A stretch of DNA of 64,000 nucleotides from an uncultured Pelagibacteraceae bacterium (GCA_902596375.1 CACJTU010000002.1:87428-151427); one strand, 5' to 3'. Numbered from the stretch's first letter, positions 18,686 through 28,802 are shown. Program-made: numbers and translations. Notes: a model not told the origin generated them from the sequence alone.

Positions 18686-20403
18686 TGGCTAAATTCAATA
18701 AAAAGAAACTTCCAAGCAGACATACATCATTAGGAGCAGACAGAGCTCCACACAGATCATTTTATTATGCTATGGGGGAAACTGAGAAAGATGTGGCAAA
18801 ACCCTTTGTTGGCGTCGTTTCCACATGGAATGAGGCAGCTCCTTGTAACATTGCCTTAATGAGACAAGCTCAATCAGTTAAAAAAGGAGTTAGAGCTAAT
18901 GGTGGAACTCCAAGAGAATTTTGTACAATTACTGTTACTGATGGTATTGCAATGGGCCATGAAGGAATGAAGTCTTCATTGATATCTAGAGAAGTAATAG
19001 CAGATTCTGCTGAACTTACGGTTAGAGGTCATTGTTATGATGCATTAGTAGGGATTGCGGGATGTGATAAATCATTACCAGGTCTAATGATGTCTATGGT
19101 TAGATTGAATGTACCAAGTGTATTTATATATGGTGGATCAATCCTACCAGGCAAATATAAAGGGAAAGACGTAACAGTTGTAGATGTATTTGAGGCAGTT
19201 GGAAAACATTCAACAGGTCAAATGTCTGCTGCAGAACTTAGAAAATTAGAATTAGTTGCTTGTCCAAGCGCAGGCGCTTGTGGAGGTCAATTTACCGCGA
19301 ATACAATGGCATGTGTATCTGAAGCAATTGGATTAGCACTTCCTTATTCTGCTGGAACACCAGCTCCATATGAAGAAAGAGATAAATACGCGAAAGCTAG
19401 TGGTAAAACTGTTATGAACCTTTTGAAAAAAGGAATTAAACCAAGAGATATTGTTACAAGAAAAGCTTTAGAAAATGCTGCAACAGTTGTTGCTGCAACT
19501 GGTGGTTCTACAAATGCAGGATTACATTTACCTGCTATTGCAAATGAAGCAGGAATTAAATTTGACTTAATGGATGTTGCTAAAATTTTTAAAAGAACAC
19601 CTTATCTTGCAGATTTAAAACCAGGTGGAAAATATGTTGCAAAAGATATGTGGTTAGCAGGTGGTGTCCCAATGTTATTAAAAACTTTATATGAAGGTGG
19701 ATATATTCATGGTGATTGTATGACAGTTACTGGGAAAACTATGAAAGAAAATTTAAAAGGTATTAAATTTAATCCAAAACAAAAAGTAATGAGATCTTAT
19801 AAAAATCCATTATCGCCAACTGGAGGTGTTGTTGGATTAAAAGGAAACTTAGCTCCAGAAGGTGCAATTGTTAAAGTTGCTGGACTAAAAAAATTACAAT
19901 TTACAGGTAAAGCAAGATGCTTTGAAAATGAGGAAAGTGCAATGAAAGCTTTTCAAAGCAAAAAGTATAACGATGGTGATGTAATTATAATTAGATACGA
20001 AGGACCTGTTGGAGGCCCAGGTATGAGAGAAATGTTATCTACAACAAGTGCAATTTATGGACAGGGAAAAGGGGAGAAAGTAGCCCTTATTACAGACGGT
20101 AGGTTCTCTGGAGCCACAAGAGGCTTTTGTGTCGGTCACGTAGGCCCTGAGGCCGCTCTAGGGGGTCCTATAGGCCTTTTACGTACAGGAGATATCATTG
20201 ATATCGATGCCAAAAAAGGAACTATAAATGTAAGACTTTCTAAAAAAGAAATGGCCGCAAGAAAAAGAAAATGGAAAGCTAGAAAATCAGATTTTGGTTC
20301 AGGTACTTTATGGAAATATGCACAAACAGTTGGACCTGCGTATTTAGGTGCACCAACACATCCAGGTAAGAAAAAAGAAGTTAAGGATTATTCAGAGATT
20401 TAA
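18685..20403 (+). CDS. ilvD: dihydroxy-acid dehydratase
   Basis: A 572-residue Fe-S dehydratase making the 2-keto acids of valine and isoleucine. Cluster cysteines are seen at C54 (AAPCNIALM), in [11 protein letters not shown] and in [17 protein letters not shown]. The C-terminal [29 protein letters not shown] block is highly conserved. The lysine-rich tail is usual for this genome. It overlaps valS upstream and the nucleotidyltransferase gene downstream by one base each. A short patch near 20098-20190 is far more GC-rich than the rest. Confidence 0.97.
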   Translation: MAKFNKKKLPSRHTSLGADRAPHRSFYYAMGETEKDVAKPFVGVVSTWNEAAPCNIALMRQAQSVKKGVRANGGTPREFCTITVTDGIAMGHEGMKSSLISREVIADSAELTVRGHCYDALVGIAGCDKSLPGLMMSMVRLNVPSVFIYGGSILPGKYKGKDVTVVDVFEAVGKHSTGQMSAAELRKLELVACPSAGACGGQFTANTMACVSEAIGLALPYSAGTPAPYEERDKYAKASGKTVMNLLKKGIKPRDIVTRKALENAATVVAATGGSTNAGLHLPAIANEAGIKFDLMDVAKIFKRTPYLADLKPGGKYVAKDMWLAGGVPMLLKTLYEGGYIHGDCMTVTGKTMKENLKGIKFNPKQKVMRSYKNPLSPTGGVVGLKGNLAPEGAIVKVAGLKKLQFTGKARCFENEESAMKAFQSKKYNDGDVIIIRYEGPVGGPGMREMLSTTSAIYGQGKGEKVALITDGRFSGATRGFCVGHVGPEAALGGPIGLLRTGDIIDIDAKKGTINVRLSKKEMAARKRKWKARKSDFGSGTLWKYAQTVGPAYLGAPTHPGKKKEVKDYSEI

Positions 20404-21608
20404 TGAAAATTCGTCCAGTTATTTTATGTGGAGGTGCTGGAACTCGACTTTGGCCAAATTCTAAAAACCATCAAGCAAAACAGTTTATTGATTTTGGTAG
20501 TTGGACTTTGCTTGGAAAAACACTTGAGAGAACAAAAGCATCAATATTTGATGCTCCAGTTATAAGTACAAATAAAAAATATCTTAAACAAATAAAACAA
20601 CATCTTAGAAAGTATAAAATAAATAATTACAAAATTGTTCTAGAACCAGCAAAAAGAAACACTGCACCAGCTATATTAAGTACGGCTTTGATTAAAGACA
20701 TTTCAAACAATCAACCTTTAATGTTTTTTTCAGCAGATCATTTAATTGAAAAGATGAGTATTTTTAATAAGGCTATTAATAAAAACAAAAAGAATTTAAG
20801 TGATCAAAATATATTTATATTTGGGATAAAACCAAGCTCACCATCTAGCGAATATGGTTATTTTTTAACTAAAAAAATCAAAGGTAATATTAATAAAGTA
20901 ATTAGATTTATTGAAAAACCAAAAGAAGCTAAGGCCAAACAAATTATAAAGAATAAAGGCTATTGGAATTCTGGAATGTTTTATCTTAGAAAAGATTCTA
21001 TTATTAATAACTTTAAAAAATATCAGCCCAAAACTTACAGAAATTGTTTAGATGCAGTTAGCAAAGCAAAATATAAGGCTAATACATATTATCTAAATAA
21101 AGCTTCATTCATAAAAGCGACTGCCAAATCATTTGATTATGCAATCCTAGAAAAAACTAAACAAATTAATGCTATCAAATTAGACATTCCTTGGTCAGAT
21201 CTTGGTAGTTGGAAAGAAATTTTGAAGATGTATGACAAAAATAAAAACAAATATATTAAGAAAAAAAATGTCTATTACCGTCCATGGGGTAGATACACAA
21301 ATCTATTCGAGGGCAAAGAGTTTTTAATTAAAGAGTTATATGTAAAACCAAAAGGTATTTTGAGTTTACAAAAACATCATCACCGAGCTGAACATTGGTT
21401 GGTCACACAAGGAAATGCAAAAATAACTCTTAATAAAGATATTATAATTAAAAAGCCAGGTGAACATATATTCATTCCATTAGAAGCAATTCATAGAGTT
21501 CAAAACTCAGGAAAAAAACCTGTAAAAATTATCGAAGCTCAAGTTGGCTCAATTCTAAAAGAAAGTGATATTGTTAGATATCAAGATGTTTATGGTAGAG
21601 TGAAGTAA
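20403..21608 (+). CDS. manC: mannose-1-phosphate guanylyltransferase / mannose-6-phosphate isomerase
   Basis: A 401-residue type II enzyme with two parts. The N-terminal nucleotidyltransferase has LCGGAGTRLWPNSK (residues 8-21), SADHLIE, FIEKPK and the family's GYWNSGMFYLRKD. The C-terminal cupin isomerase has YRPWGRYTNLF, LQKHHHRAEHWLV and PGEHIFIPLEAIHRV. It would make GDP-mannose for glycans. It is shorter than the usual roughly 470 residues, mainly in the middle. No glycan genes are near; it lies between ilvD and phoR with one-base overlaps on both sides. Nucleotide and sugar specificity are inferred from family. Confidence 0.9.
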   Translation: MKIRPVILCGGAGTRLWPNSKNHQAKQFIDFGSWTLLGKTLERTKASIFDAPVISTNKKYLKQIKQHLRKYKINNYKIVLEPAKRNTAPAILSTALIKDISNNQPLMFFSADHLIEKMSIFNKAINKNKKNLSDQNIFIFGIKPSSPSSEYGYFLTKKIKGNINKVIRFIEKPKEAKAKQIIKNKGYWNSGMFYLRKDSIINNFKKYQPKTYRNCLDAVSKAKYKANTYYLNKASFIKATAKSFDYAILEKTKQINAIKLDIPWSDLGSWKEILKMYDKNKNKYIKKKNVYYRPWGRYTNLFEGKEFLIKELYVKPKGILSLQKHHHRAEHWLVTQGNAKITLNKDIIIKKPGEHIFIPLEAIHRVQNSGKKPVKIIEAQVGSILKESDIVRYQDVYGRVK

Positions 21609-22765
21609 TGGAGTTATTAACAATAATTTTATTAGTAATAATCGTTCTTCTTACATATTTGTTATTAAAAAAAGAAAAAGTATTAGGTATTAAAACTGAA
21701 ACCAAAGATGATAATGATCAAATTAAAATTGTAGAAAATAAAGACTATAGAAAAAATATTTATGATTTATTAAATTATATTCCCGAGGGAATTATAATTT
21801 TAGACAAAGGTAAGAAAATTCTCTTCTGCAACAACTCTGCTAATAAATTATTTCAGATAAAAATAGATGAGAATATAAGTGGCTTTTTAAGAAACCCTGA
21901 TCTTTTAATTTCAATTGATAAATCATTTGAGGGTAACAATATTTCAGATCTTGAAATTGAAATTAGAAATCAAGCTGTTCAAAGATTAAATATAACAATT
22001 TACCTTGATCAGAATAATCTATTTTTTGATGAAGTATGTTGCGTCTTATTCATAAGGGATTTAACTGAATTCCATAAATTCCAACAATTAAAATCTGATT
22101 TTGTGGCTAACGTATCACATGAGCTAAGAACACCTCTACAATCCATTAAAATGGGACTTGAAACATTTGAAAATAATTCAGATTTAAAAAAGAATTCTGA
22201 AGTAACAAATTTATTACCAGTAATGAGCTCTCAATCTGAGAGAATGGAAAATTTAATCAGAGATTTATTGTCATTATCTAAAATTGAATTACAGGAACAT
22301 ATACGACCAACGCATGAAATAGATCTTATAGAACTAATTGATTATGTTATTAAAACTTACGAAAAAATAATTAGTAAAAATAATATTAGTATTAAATTTA
22401 ACAAAACTGATAATTTTAAAATAATTGGTGATAGGGATAAATTAATAGAAATTTTTACTAATCTTATCGATAATTCAATCAAGTATAGTGATAAAAATAA
22501 AGAAATTACAATCACTGCTAAAAAAGATGGTGAGTTTAATACTGTTTCAGTAGCAGATCAGGGAATAGGTATTCCAAAAGAGTCTATACATAGAATCACT
22601 GAAAGATTTTTTACAGTTGATCCAAGCAAAAGCCGAAGTGTAGGTGGCACGGGTCTTGGTTTAGCCATTGTAAAACATTTAGTCTCACAACATAGAGCTG
22701 AGATGGACATTAATAGTATTGAAAATAAAGGAACTACAATAGACATCAAATTTAATCCTTTGTAA
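21608..22765 (+). CDS. phoR: PhoR phosphate-regulon sensor histidine kinase
   Basis: A 385-residue kinase with one N-terminal membrane helix (about 3-20), a PAS-like domain (about 50-155; IPEGIIILDKGKKILFCNNSANKLF), HisKA with H171 (NVSHELRTPLQSIK) and an ATPase domain (FTNLIDNSIKYS, ADQGIGIP, GGTGLGLAIVKHL). There is no periplasmic sensor region, as expected for PhoR, which reads the Pst complex through PhoU. It precedes pstS and is separated from its partner phoB by the whole transporter. It overlaps manC by one base, so basal transcription from the upstream genes is likely. Confidence 0.93.
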   Translation: MELLTIILLVIIVLLTYLLLKKEKVLGIKTETKDDNDQIKIVENKDYRKNIYDLLNYIPEGIIILDKGKKILFCNNSANKLFQIKIDENISGFLRNPDLLISIDKSFEGNNISDLEIEIRNQAVQRLNITIYLDQNNLFFDEVCCVLFIRDLTEFHKFQQLKSDFVANVSHELRTPLQSIKMGLETFENNSDLKKNSEVTNLLPVMSSQSERMENLIRDLLSLSKIELQEHIRPTHEIDLIELIDYVIKTYEKIISKNNISIKFNKTDNFKIIGDRDKLIEIFTNLIDNSIKYSDKNKEITITAKKDGEFNTVSVADQGIGIPKESIHRITERFFTVDPSKSRSVGGTGLGLAIVKHLVSQHRAEMDINSIENKGTTIDIKFNPL

Positions 22766-22785
22766 TTCAACTAAAAAGTTAGTCG

Positions 22786-22803
22786 TTGTAACAAAAGTTT
22801 AAC
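22786..22803 (+). promoter_or_regulatory. Pho-box-like direct repeat upstream of pstS
   Basis: TTGTAAC-AAAA-GTTTAAC: two 7-base units at 22786 and 22797, an 11-base period as in the E. coli Pho box (7 + 4). The first unit is identical to the first unit of the second site before pstC. It lies 69 bases before the chosen pstS start, in the gap after phoR. PhoB binding is inferred. Confidence 0.65.
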
Positions 22804-22872
22804 CTTCCTTTAATAAAGTATTAAAGAATCAGAATTATTTAGTTTTGCATTATGAATTTAACAAGGAGAAAT

Positions 22873-23892
22873 ATGAATAAATTAACAAGTATATTTATAG
22901 GCTTTCTTTTAGTAATTGGTTTTACGACATCAAGTTACTCAAGAGATCAAATCAAAATAGTGGGGTCATCAACTGTTTACCCTTATGCAACAGTAGTTGC
23001 AGAAAAGTTTGGTAAAAGTGGAAAATTCAAAACACCAGTTATTGAAAGTACAGGAACAGGTGGTGGAATGAAATTATTCTGTGCTGGAGTTGGTGCTAAT
23101 CATCCAGATATTACTAATGCTTCAAGAGCAATTAAACCTAAGGAAAAAACTTTATGTGAAAAAAATGGAGTTTCCGAAATTATTGAAATTGTAGTAGGCA
23201 ATGATGGAATTTCATTTGCACATGCTGTTAGTGCTCCAGATGCAGATTTTACAAAAGAGCAATTGTGGAGAGCTTTAGCTGCTAAAGTTGATGTTGATGG
23301 TAAACTTGTTGAAAATCCATATAAAAAATGGAGTGATATAGATGCAAGTCTTCCTAATAAAAAAATTGAAATTTTAGTTGCTCCTCCAACTTCTGGTACT
23401 AGAGACGCATGGAATTCTCTTGTAATGGTTAAAGGATGTACAAAAACTGCTAAATCTTTATTTGGTGATAAAGCTAAAAAAGAATGTGCTAAAATTAGAG
23501 AAGATGGTTACGCTGTAGAAGCAGGTGAAAATGATACTTTAATTGTACAAAAACTTACATCTAACCCTGATGCTTTTGGTTTTTTTGGTTATAGTTATCT
23601 AGTTGCTAATAAAGATAAGGTTAAAGCATCCTCTGTTGAAGGAGTTCAACCATCTTTAGAAGGTATTCAAGATTACTCTTATCCGATAGCAAGACCTTTG
23701 TTTTTTTATGTTAAAAAAGCTCACATAGGTGTAATTCCTGGCATTCAGGAATTTTTAAAAGAGTTCACTTCTAAAAAAGCTATGAGTAACAGGGGTTACT
23801 TAGCGAAAATAGGATTAGTCCCTTTAGCATCTGAAGAATACCAAATAACAAGAACAGCTGCTTTAGATTTAAACACAATAAGTATCAAATAA
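22873..23892 (+). CDS. pstS: phosphate ABC transporter substrate-binding protein
   Basis: Periplasmic phosphate-binding protein of 339 residues from the ATG at 22873. I preferred this to the in-frame ATG at 22852 because AAGGAG (22863-22868) sits just before it and it begins a clean signal peptide (MNKLTSIFIGFLLVIGFTTSSYS). The phosphate site is marked by VGSSTVYPYA, ESTGTGGGMKLFC and PPTSGTRDAWN. It resembles the cyanobacterial/marine SphX-PstS type. A Pho-box-like repeat precedes it and a strong hairpin follows it, so it can be made in excess of the permease. Confidence 0.96.
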   Translation: MNKLTSIFIGFLLVIGFTTSSYSRDQIKIVGSSTVYPYATVVAEKFGKSGKFKTPVIESTGTGGGMKLFCAGVGANHPDITNASRAIKPKEKTLCEKNGVSEIIEIVVGNDGISFAHAVSAPDADFTKEQLWRALAAKVDVDGKLVENPYKKWSDIDASLPNKKIEILVAPPTSGTRDAWNSLVMVKGCTKTAKSLFGDKAKKECAKIREDGYAVEAGENDTLIVQKLTSNPDAFGFFGYSYLVANKDKVKASSVEGVQPSLEGIQDYSYPIARPLFFYVKKAHIGVIPGIQEFLKEFTSKKAMSNRGYLAKIGLVPLASEEYQITRTAALDLNTISIK

Positions 23893-23908
23893 ATTTAAAC
23901 TTATCCCC

Positions 23909-23942
23909 AATAAAAGGCCAGTAAATACTGGCCTTTTATTTA
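23909..23942 (+). terminator. intrinsic terminator between pstS and pstC
   Basis: Near-perfect hairpin: arms AATAAAAGGCCAGTA (23909-23923) and TACTGGCCTTTTATT (23926-23940), then a T-rich tail. It lies 16 bases after the pstS stop. It insulates pstS from pstCAB, and the second Pho-like repeat that follows gives pstC its own promoter. Confidence 0.92.
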
Positions 23943-23962
23943 ATTTCAATTTCAGAGTTAGT

Positions 23963-23980
23963 TTGTAACAAAAATGTAAC
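23963..23980 (+). promoter_or_regulatory. Pho-box-like direct repeat upstream of pstC
   Basis: TTGTAAC-AAAA-ATGTAAC, two 7-base units with an 11-base period, nearly identical halves. A possible -10 element TATAGA (23991-23996) begins 10 bases after the box, which is the classical Pho-promoter spacing. That predicts a transcript starting within a few bases of the pstC ATG at 24005. Confidence 0.7.
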
Positions 23981-24004
23981 ATTTAAAAGTTATAGAAACC
24001 TCGA

Positions 24005-25408
24005 ATGAACTTCGTTCTAATATTTTTAATAACAATATTTTCTCTATCATTATTTTTTTATGGAAGATCAAAAACTAAAAGTATTGCAATCGAAAAAAAT
24101 ATTAAATTAAATGCATTACCTAAATTTTATGGATATTACCTTATTTTATGGTGTTCAATTCCTTCTCTAGTTTTTTTATTAATATGGTCATTATTTGAGC
24201 CTGTAATAATTAAATCAATAATAATTGAAACTGCAGCAAATCAAGGGGCTATTTTTAATGACAAAAATGAAGCTAATTTAATTTATGAAAAAATCAAAGC
24301 TATTCATTTAGGAACTTATTTTGGTGATATTGACAGTATTTTAAGAGAAAGCGCACTTGCTTATGCAAAATTTATTAATCTTTTTACAAATTCAAAAGTT
24401 GTACTAATTTTTGCTATAGTAATAGTATCGGTAATTTATTCCTTAAAAAAAATTAACAAAAATAATAAAGCAAGAGATGATGTAGAAATTATATTAAAAG
24501 GCTTATTGTTTGTATCATCTCTTATTGCAATTTTAACAACACTAGGAATAATTTTTTCATTATTATTTGAAAGTATTAAATTTTTTTCTGTAATTAATAT
24601 TTTTGATTATTTATTTGGAACAAATTGGAGCCCACAAAGAGCTTTTGTAAGAGATGCCTCTTCAATTACTGCAGCAGAATTTGAAGAATTAAAGGATGCT
24701 TTCGGTTTTATTCCTTTAATTGCTGGAACAACTTTTATTGCATTCATAGCAATGTTAGTTGCAGTTCCAATTGGACTTTTTTCAGGAATTTATATGGCAG
24801 AATACGCCTCATTAAAAATTAGAAGGATTTCAAAACCAATAATCGAAATTTTAGCAGGTATTCCAACTGTTGTTTATGGTTTTTTTGCAGCTTTAACAGT
24901 TGGACCTTTTTTTAGACAAATTGGAGAAAATTTTGGTTTAACAGTTTCATCAGAAAGTGCTTTGGCAGCAGGATTGATAATGGGTATAATGATTATACCG
25001 TATGTCTCATCTTTATCAGATGATGTAATTAATTCTGTCCCTCAATCACTTAGAGATGGTTCATATGCAATTGGTGCTACAAAATCTGAAACAATTAAAA
25101 AAGTAGTTATACCTGCGGCTTTACCGGGAATAATAGGTTCTATTCTTTTAGCAGTCTCAAGAGCAATAGGTGAAACTATGATCGTTGTGATGGCTGCGGG
25201 TCTAGCTGCAAACCTTACTATAAATCCTCTTGAATCAACCACAACAATCACAACTCAAATAGTTATGATTTTAGTTGGTGACCAAGAGTTTGATAGCCCT
25301 AAAACACAATCTGCATTTGCTCTAGGGTTAACATTATTTATTGCAACCTTAATTTTGAATTACATTGCTCAAAGAGCTGTTAAAAAATATCGAGAAAAGT
25401 ATGACTAA
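24005..25408 (+). CDS. pstC: phosphate ABC transporter permease PstC
   Basis: A 467-residue permease with several N-terminal helices forming an extension (residues 1 to about 225, including a soluble stretch 75-125), then the PstC permease core. Core features are FIPLIAGTTFIAFIAMLVAVPIGLFSGIYMAEY and the EAA-like loop RDGSYAIGATKSETIKKVVIPAALPGIIGS. The long form is common in alphaproteobacteria. The start at 24005 follows the Pho-like repeat closely and has no clear Shine-Dalgarno. It overlaps pstA by 8 bases. Confidence 0.94.
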   Translation: MNFVLIFLITIFSLSLFFYGRSKTKSIAIEKNIKLNALPKFYGYYLILWCSIPSLVFLLIWSLFEPVIIKSIIIETAANQGAIFNDKNEANLIYEKIKAIHLGTYFGDIDSILRESALAYAKFINLFTNSKVVLIFAIVIVSVIYSLKKINKNNKARDDVEIILKGLLFVSSLIAILTTLGIIFSLLFESIKFFSVINIFDYLFGTNWSPQRAFVRDASSITAAEFEELKDAFGFIPLIAGTTFIAFIAMLVAVPIGLFSGIYMAEYASLKIRRISKPIIEILAGIPTVVYGFFAALTVGPFFRQIGENFGLTVSSESALAAGLIMGIMIIPYVSSLSDDVINSVPQSLRDGSYAIGATKSETIKKVVIPAALPGIIGSILLAVSRAIGETMIVVMAAGLAANLTINPLESTTTITTQIVMILVGDQEFDSPKTQSAFALGLTLFIATLILNYIAQRAVKKYREKYD

Positions 25409-26663
25409 AGAACAAAGACTTAAGAAAAGACATAATGCAGAAAAAAGATTTAGGTTTTATGGTCTAGCATCAATTTTTTTCGCTTTGTTATTTGTTTTGA
25501 TTTTAGTGCATAACATTTTTTCTAAAGGTAGTTCTGCATTTATGAAAACAGCAATAAATGTTGAGGTTTTCTATGATAAAGATCTTCTTGAATTGGAACC
25601 TGGGGCATCCGAAGAAGAAATATTAGAGGCTGACTTTTTTGATATTACGATAGAAAGTTTGCTAAAGGTATATCCAGCAAAAAACATGGATGAAGAAGAT
25701 GCGCTTATAGAACTTTTTACAACTGATGCTGAAATTGAAATAAAAAAAGCTTTTTTAAATAATAAAAATTTAATCGGTAAAAAAATTAATTTAGAAATCA
25801 CGGCCTCAGATGATATTGATCAATTACATAAGGGGAATTATCCAAGAGATTTACCTGAAGACAGGAGAAGAATTTCCAATTTCCAGTTAGAAATTTACGA
25901 TGTCTTAGTAGAAAATAAAACAATCACTAAAAATTTTAATAATTACTTTTTTAAAAATGGAGACTCAAGAGATCCAGAAATAGCTGGTATAGGTGGTGCT
26001 CTTGTAGGTTCTTTTTATAGTATTTTAATTTGTTTATTATTGGCATTCCCAGTAGCAGTATTAGCTTCGATCTACCTGGAGGAATTTGCACCTAAAAATA
26101 AAATCACTGATTTCATAGAAATAAATATTAATAACTTGGCCGCTGTACCTTCAATTGTTTATGGTTTATTGGCTCTTCAAATACTTCTAGCTACAATTCA
26201 ATTACCAAGATCTACTCCTCTGGTAGCTGGTATCACTTTGGCGCTTATGACTTTACCTAGAATAATAATTCCTTGTAGGGCTTCTTTGAAGGCGGTACCG
26301 CCATCAATAAGAGAAGGTGCATTAGCAGTAGGTGCATCAAAATTTCAATCTGTATTTCATCATGTAGTTCCTTTAGCTTTACCTGGTACTTTATCAGGAA
26401 CTATTATTGGATTAGCACAAGCATTAGGAGAAACAGCTCCATTAATTTTGATAGGAATGGTAGCTTTTGTTGTTGATATTCCATCAACACCAATTGATCC
26501 TTCTTCATCTTTACCCGTACAAGTCTATTTATGGTCAGAGTCTGCTGAGAGAGGGTTTGTTGAAAAAACATCAGCCACTATTATGATGTTATTAAGTTTT
26601 TTGATTGTAATGAATTTTTTAGCAGTATACTTAAGACAAAAATTTGAGAAAAGATGGAACTAA
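25401..26663 (+). CDS. pstA: phosphate ABC transporter permease PstA
   Basis: A 420-residue permease from the ATG at 25401; that start gives an 8-base overlap with pstC and a normal N-terminus ([21 protein letters not shown]), whereas the codon at 25365 would bury 36 more bases in pstC. One helix (about 22-44) is followed by a soluble acidic region (about 50-190) resembling the DUF3333 extension of alphaproteobacterial PstA. The permease core then has [32 protein letters not shown] and [11 protein letters not shown]. It pairs with PstC. Confidence 0.94.
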   Translation: MTKEQRLKKRHNAEKRFRFYGLASIFFALLFVLILVHNIFSKGSSAFMKTAINVEVFYDKDLLELEPGASEEEILEADFFDITIESLLKVYPAKNMDEEDALIELFTTDAEIEIKKAFLNNKNLIGKKINLEITASDDIDQLHKGNYPRDLPEDRRRISNFQLEIYDVLVENKTITKNFNNYFFKNGDSRDPEIAGIGGALVGSFYSILICLLLAFPVAVLASIYLEEFAPKNKITDFIEININNLAAVPSIVYGLLALQILLATIQLPRSTPLVAGITLALMTLPRIIIPCRASLKAVPPSIREGALAVGASKFQSVFHHVVPLALPGTLSGTIIGLAQALGETAPLILIGMVAFVVDIPSTPIDPSSSLPVQVYLWSESAERGFVEKTSATIMMLLSFLIVMNFLAVYLRQKFEKRWN

Positions 26664-27424
26664 TGAATAATGTAAAAATAAAATCTAAAAATCTAAATGT
26701 CTATTATGGAGAAAAACAAGCTTTGTTTGATGTGAATTTAGATTTAAACGAAAAAGAAGTTACTGCTTTAATTGGGCCATCAGGATGTGGAAAATCTACC
26801 TTTATTAGATGTATAAACAGAATGAATGATGTAATCGATATTTGTAAGGTATCTGGAAACATTGAAATAGATGGTGTTGAAATCAACGATAAAAATTTAG
26901 ATGTAGTATCTTTAAGAGAAAGAGTAGGAATGGTTTTTCAAAAACCAAATCCATTTCCAAAAAGCATTTATGATAATATTTCTTATGGTCCAAAAATTCA
27001 TGGAAAAGGTGAAACTAAAAGTGAATTAGATGAAATCGTAGAAAATAGTTTAAAGAAAGCTGCATTGTGGGAAGAAGTTAAAGATAGACTCGATGAACCT
27101 GGAACTGGTCTTTCTGGTGGTCAACAACAACGTCTTTGTATTGCTAGAGCAATTTCTGTTAATCCTGAAGTTATATTAATGGATGAACCTTGTTCTGCTC
27201 TAGATCCTATTGCAACGGCAAAAATTGAAGAATTAATTGATGAACTAAAAAAAACTTACACTATTGTAATTGTGACGCATTCAATGGCACAGGCAGTTAG
27301 AGTTTCGCAGAAAACAGGGTTTTTTCACCTTGGTAAATTAATCGAAGTAGGCAAAACAGAGAAAATTTTTAAAAATCCTGACAATAAAATGACACAAGAC
27401 TATATTACAGGTAGATTTGGATAA
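26654..27424 (+). CDS. pstB: phosphate ABC transporter ATPase PstB
   Basis: A 256-residue ABC ATPase: Walker [11 protein letters not shown]-loop [15 protein letters not shown], signature LSGGQQQR, Walker [14 protein letters not shown], switch [10 protein letters not shown]. The [10 protein letters not shown] stretch is diagnostic of PstB. An in-frame second ATG at 26663 would give a one-base overlap with the pstA stop instead of ten bases and remove three residues. A GAG at 26646-26648 favours 26654 slightly, and I leave the choice open. Confidence 0.97.
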   Translation: MELMNNVKIKSKNLNVYYGEKQALFDVNLDLNEKEVTALIGPSGCGKSTFIRCINRMNDVIDICKVSGNIEIDGVEINDKNLDVVSLRERVGMVFQKPNPFPKSIYDNISYGPKIHGKGETKSELDEIVENSLKKAALWEEVKDRLDEPGTGLSGGQQQRLCIARAISVNPEVILMDEPCSALDPIATAKIEELIDELKKTYTIVIVTHSMAQAVRVSQKTGFFHLGKLIEVGKTEKIFKNPDNKMTQDYITGRFG

Positions 27425-27427
27425 ATT

Positions 27428-28120
27428 ATGAGTAATGAACATACAGTAAAGTCTTATGAAGAAGAATTAAGATACTTAATAGACTCTGTTATAAAAATGG
27501 GAAGTTTAACCGAGTCACAATTGGTCGACTCTATGGACGCCGTTATCAAAGTTGATAAAGATTCAATTGATAAAATTATTAAAAGTGATGATGAAATAAA
27601 TAAATTCAGATCTAAAATTGATACTCAAATAATGACATTGTTGGTAAAGAGAGCGCCAATGGCAATTGATTTAAGAGAAACAATTAGCTCATTAAAAATA
27701 TCTCAAGATTTAGAAAGAATTGGAGATTTGTCTAAAAGTAATGCAAAGAAAGTTAAACCTCTTCCATTAGATTTACCTGAGGAACTTTTAGGTAATTTAA
27801 AAAGACTAGGTGATTTAGTTATAAAGCAGTTAAACGATGTGCTAGATAGTTACGTTAATAAAAACTATGATAAGGCAAAAGAAGTGTGGGAAAAAGATGA
27901 GCAAGTAGATGACCTTACTTATATTGCTATGGAAAGTGTAATTGATTTTCTCTCTAAAGATAAAAAGAATTTAGACTTTTCAACACATTTAATTTTCGCA
28001 ACAAAAAATCTTGAAAGAGCTGGAGATCATATAACAAATATTGCTGAGTCAATTTGTTATTTAATTAAAGGCGAGTATCTAAAAGGAAGCAGACCAAAAG
28101 GTAAAGTTATTCAACAATAA
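27428..28120 (+). CDS. phoU: phosphate transport regulator PhoU
   Basis: A 230-residue all-helical protein with two PhoU repeats (about 10-105 and 115-215). Metal-site-like E/D motifs are present: SLKISQDLERIGDLSKSNAKKV and ATKNLERAGDHITNIAESI. PhoU links PstB activity to PhoR and keeps the regulon off in high phosphate. It starts 3 bases after pstB and ends one base before phoB. Confidence 0.97.
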   Translation: MSNEHTVKSYEEELRYLIDSVIKMGSLTESQLVDSMDAVIKVDKDSIDKIIKSDDEINKFRSKIDTQIMTLLVKRAPMAIDLRETISSLKISQDLERIGDLSKSNAKKVKPLPLDLPEELLGNLKRLGDLVIKQLNDVLDSYVNKNYDKAKEVWEKDEQVDDLTYIAMESVIDFLSKDKKNLDFSTHLIFATKNLERAGDHITNIAESICYLIKGEYLKGSRPKGKVIQQ

Positions 28121-28121
28121 A

Positions 28122-28802
28122 ATGAATGGCAAAATATTTATTATTGAGGACGAACCTTCAATAATTCAATTAGTTCAACATAATTTAGAAAAAAATGGTT
28201 TTTTAGTTTCATCGTCATTGAATGGCAATGATGGCTTAAAGGAATTAAAAAAATTTCAGCCAGATTTACTTTTATTAGATTGGATGTTACCTGATCTCTC
28301 CGGTATTGAAATTTGCAAAAATATTAGAAAAGACAATAGTTTTAAAAATTTACCTGTGATCATGTTAACTGCCAAAGGTGAAGAAGAAGATAAAATTAAA
28401 GGGTTAGATAGTGGGGTAGATGATTATTTAACTAAACCTTTCAGTTTCAATGAGCTAATGGCGAGAATTAAAGCTGTTTTAAGAAGATCTAACCCTAACA
28501 CTGTATCTGATAATTTAGAGTTTGAAGATTTAGTTTTAGATAGGATTGAAAAAAGAGTTTACAGAGATAAAAAAGAAATACAACTTGGACCTACGGAATT
28601 TAGGTTACTAGAATTTTTTTTGGTAAATCCAAAGAGAGTTTATTCTAGAGATCAGATTTTAGAAAATGTTTGGCCCAACAATATAAATGTTGAAAGCAGA
28701 ACTATTGATGTTCATATCAGAAGATTAAGAAAATCAATTAATATCCAAAATAAAAAAGAACTTATAAGGACTGTAAGATCCTCTGGTTATTCTCTAATTT
28801 AA
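28122..28802 (+). CDS. phoB: phosphate regulon response regulator PhoB
   Basis: A 226-residue OmpR-family regulator. The receiver domain covers 1-120 with acidic residues E9/D10, phospho-acceptor D53 (LLLDWMLPD) and the TKPFSF switch lysine. The winged-helix DNA-binding domain follows (ELLARIKAVLRR linker, GPTEFRLLEFFLVNPKRVYSRDQILENVWPNN, SRTIDVHIRRLRKSI). It is the likely reader of the two 11-base-period repeats before pstS and pstC. It ends 8 bases before the convergent PhyH gene with no visible terminator. Confidence 0.96.
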   Translation: MNGKIFIIEDEPSIIQLVQHNLEKNGFLVSSSLNGNDGLKELKKFQPDLLLLDWMLPDLSGIEICKNIRKDNSFKNLPVIMLTAKGEEEDKIKGLDSGVDDYLTKPFSFNELMARIKAVLRRSNPNTVSDNLEFEDLVLDRIEKRVYRDKKEIQLGPTEFRLLEFFLVNPKRVYSRDQILENVWPNNINVESRTIDVHIRRLRKSINIQNKKELIRTVRSSGYSLI

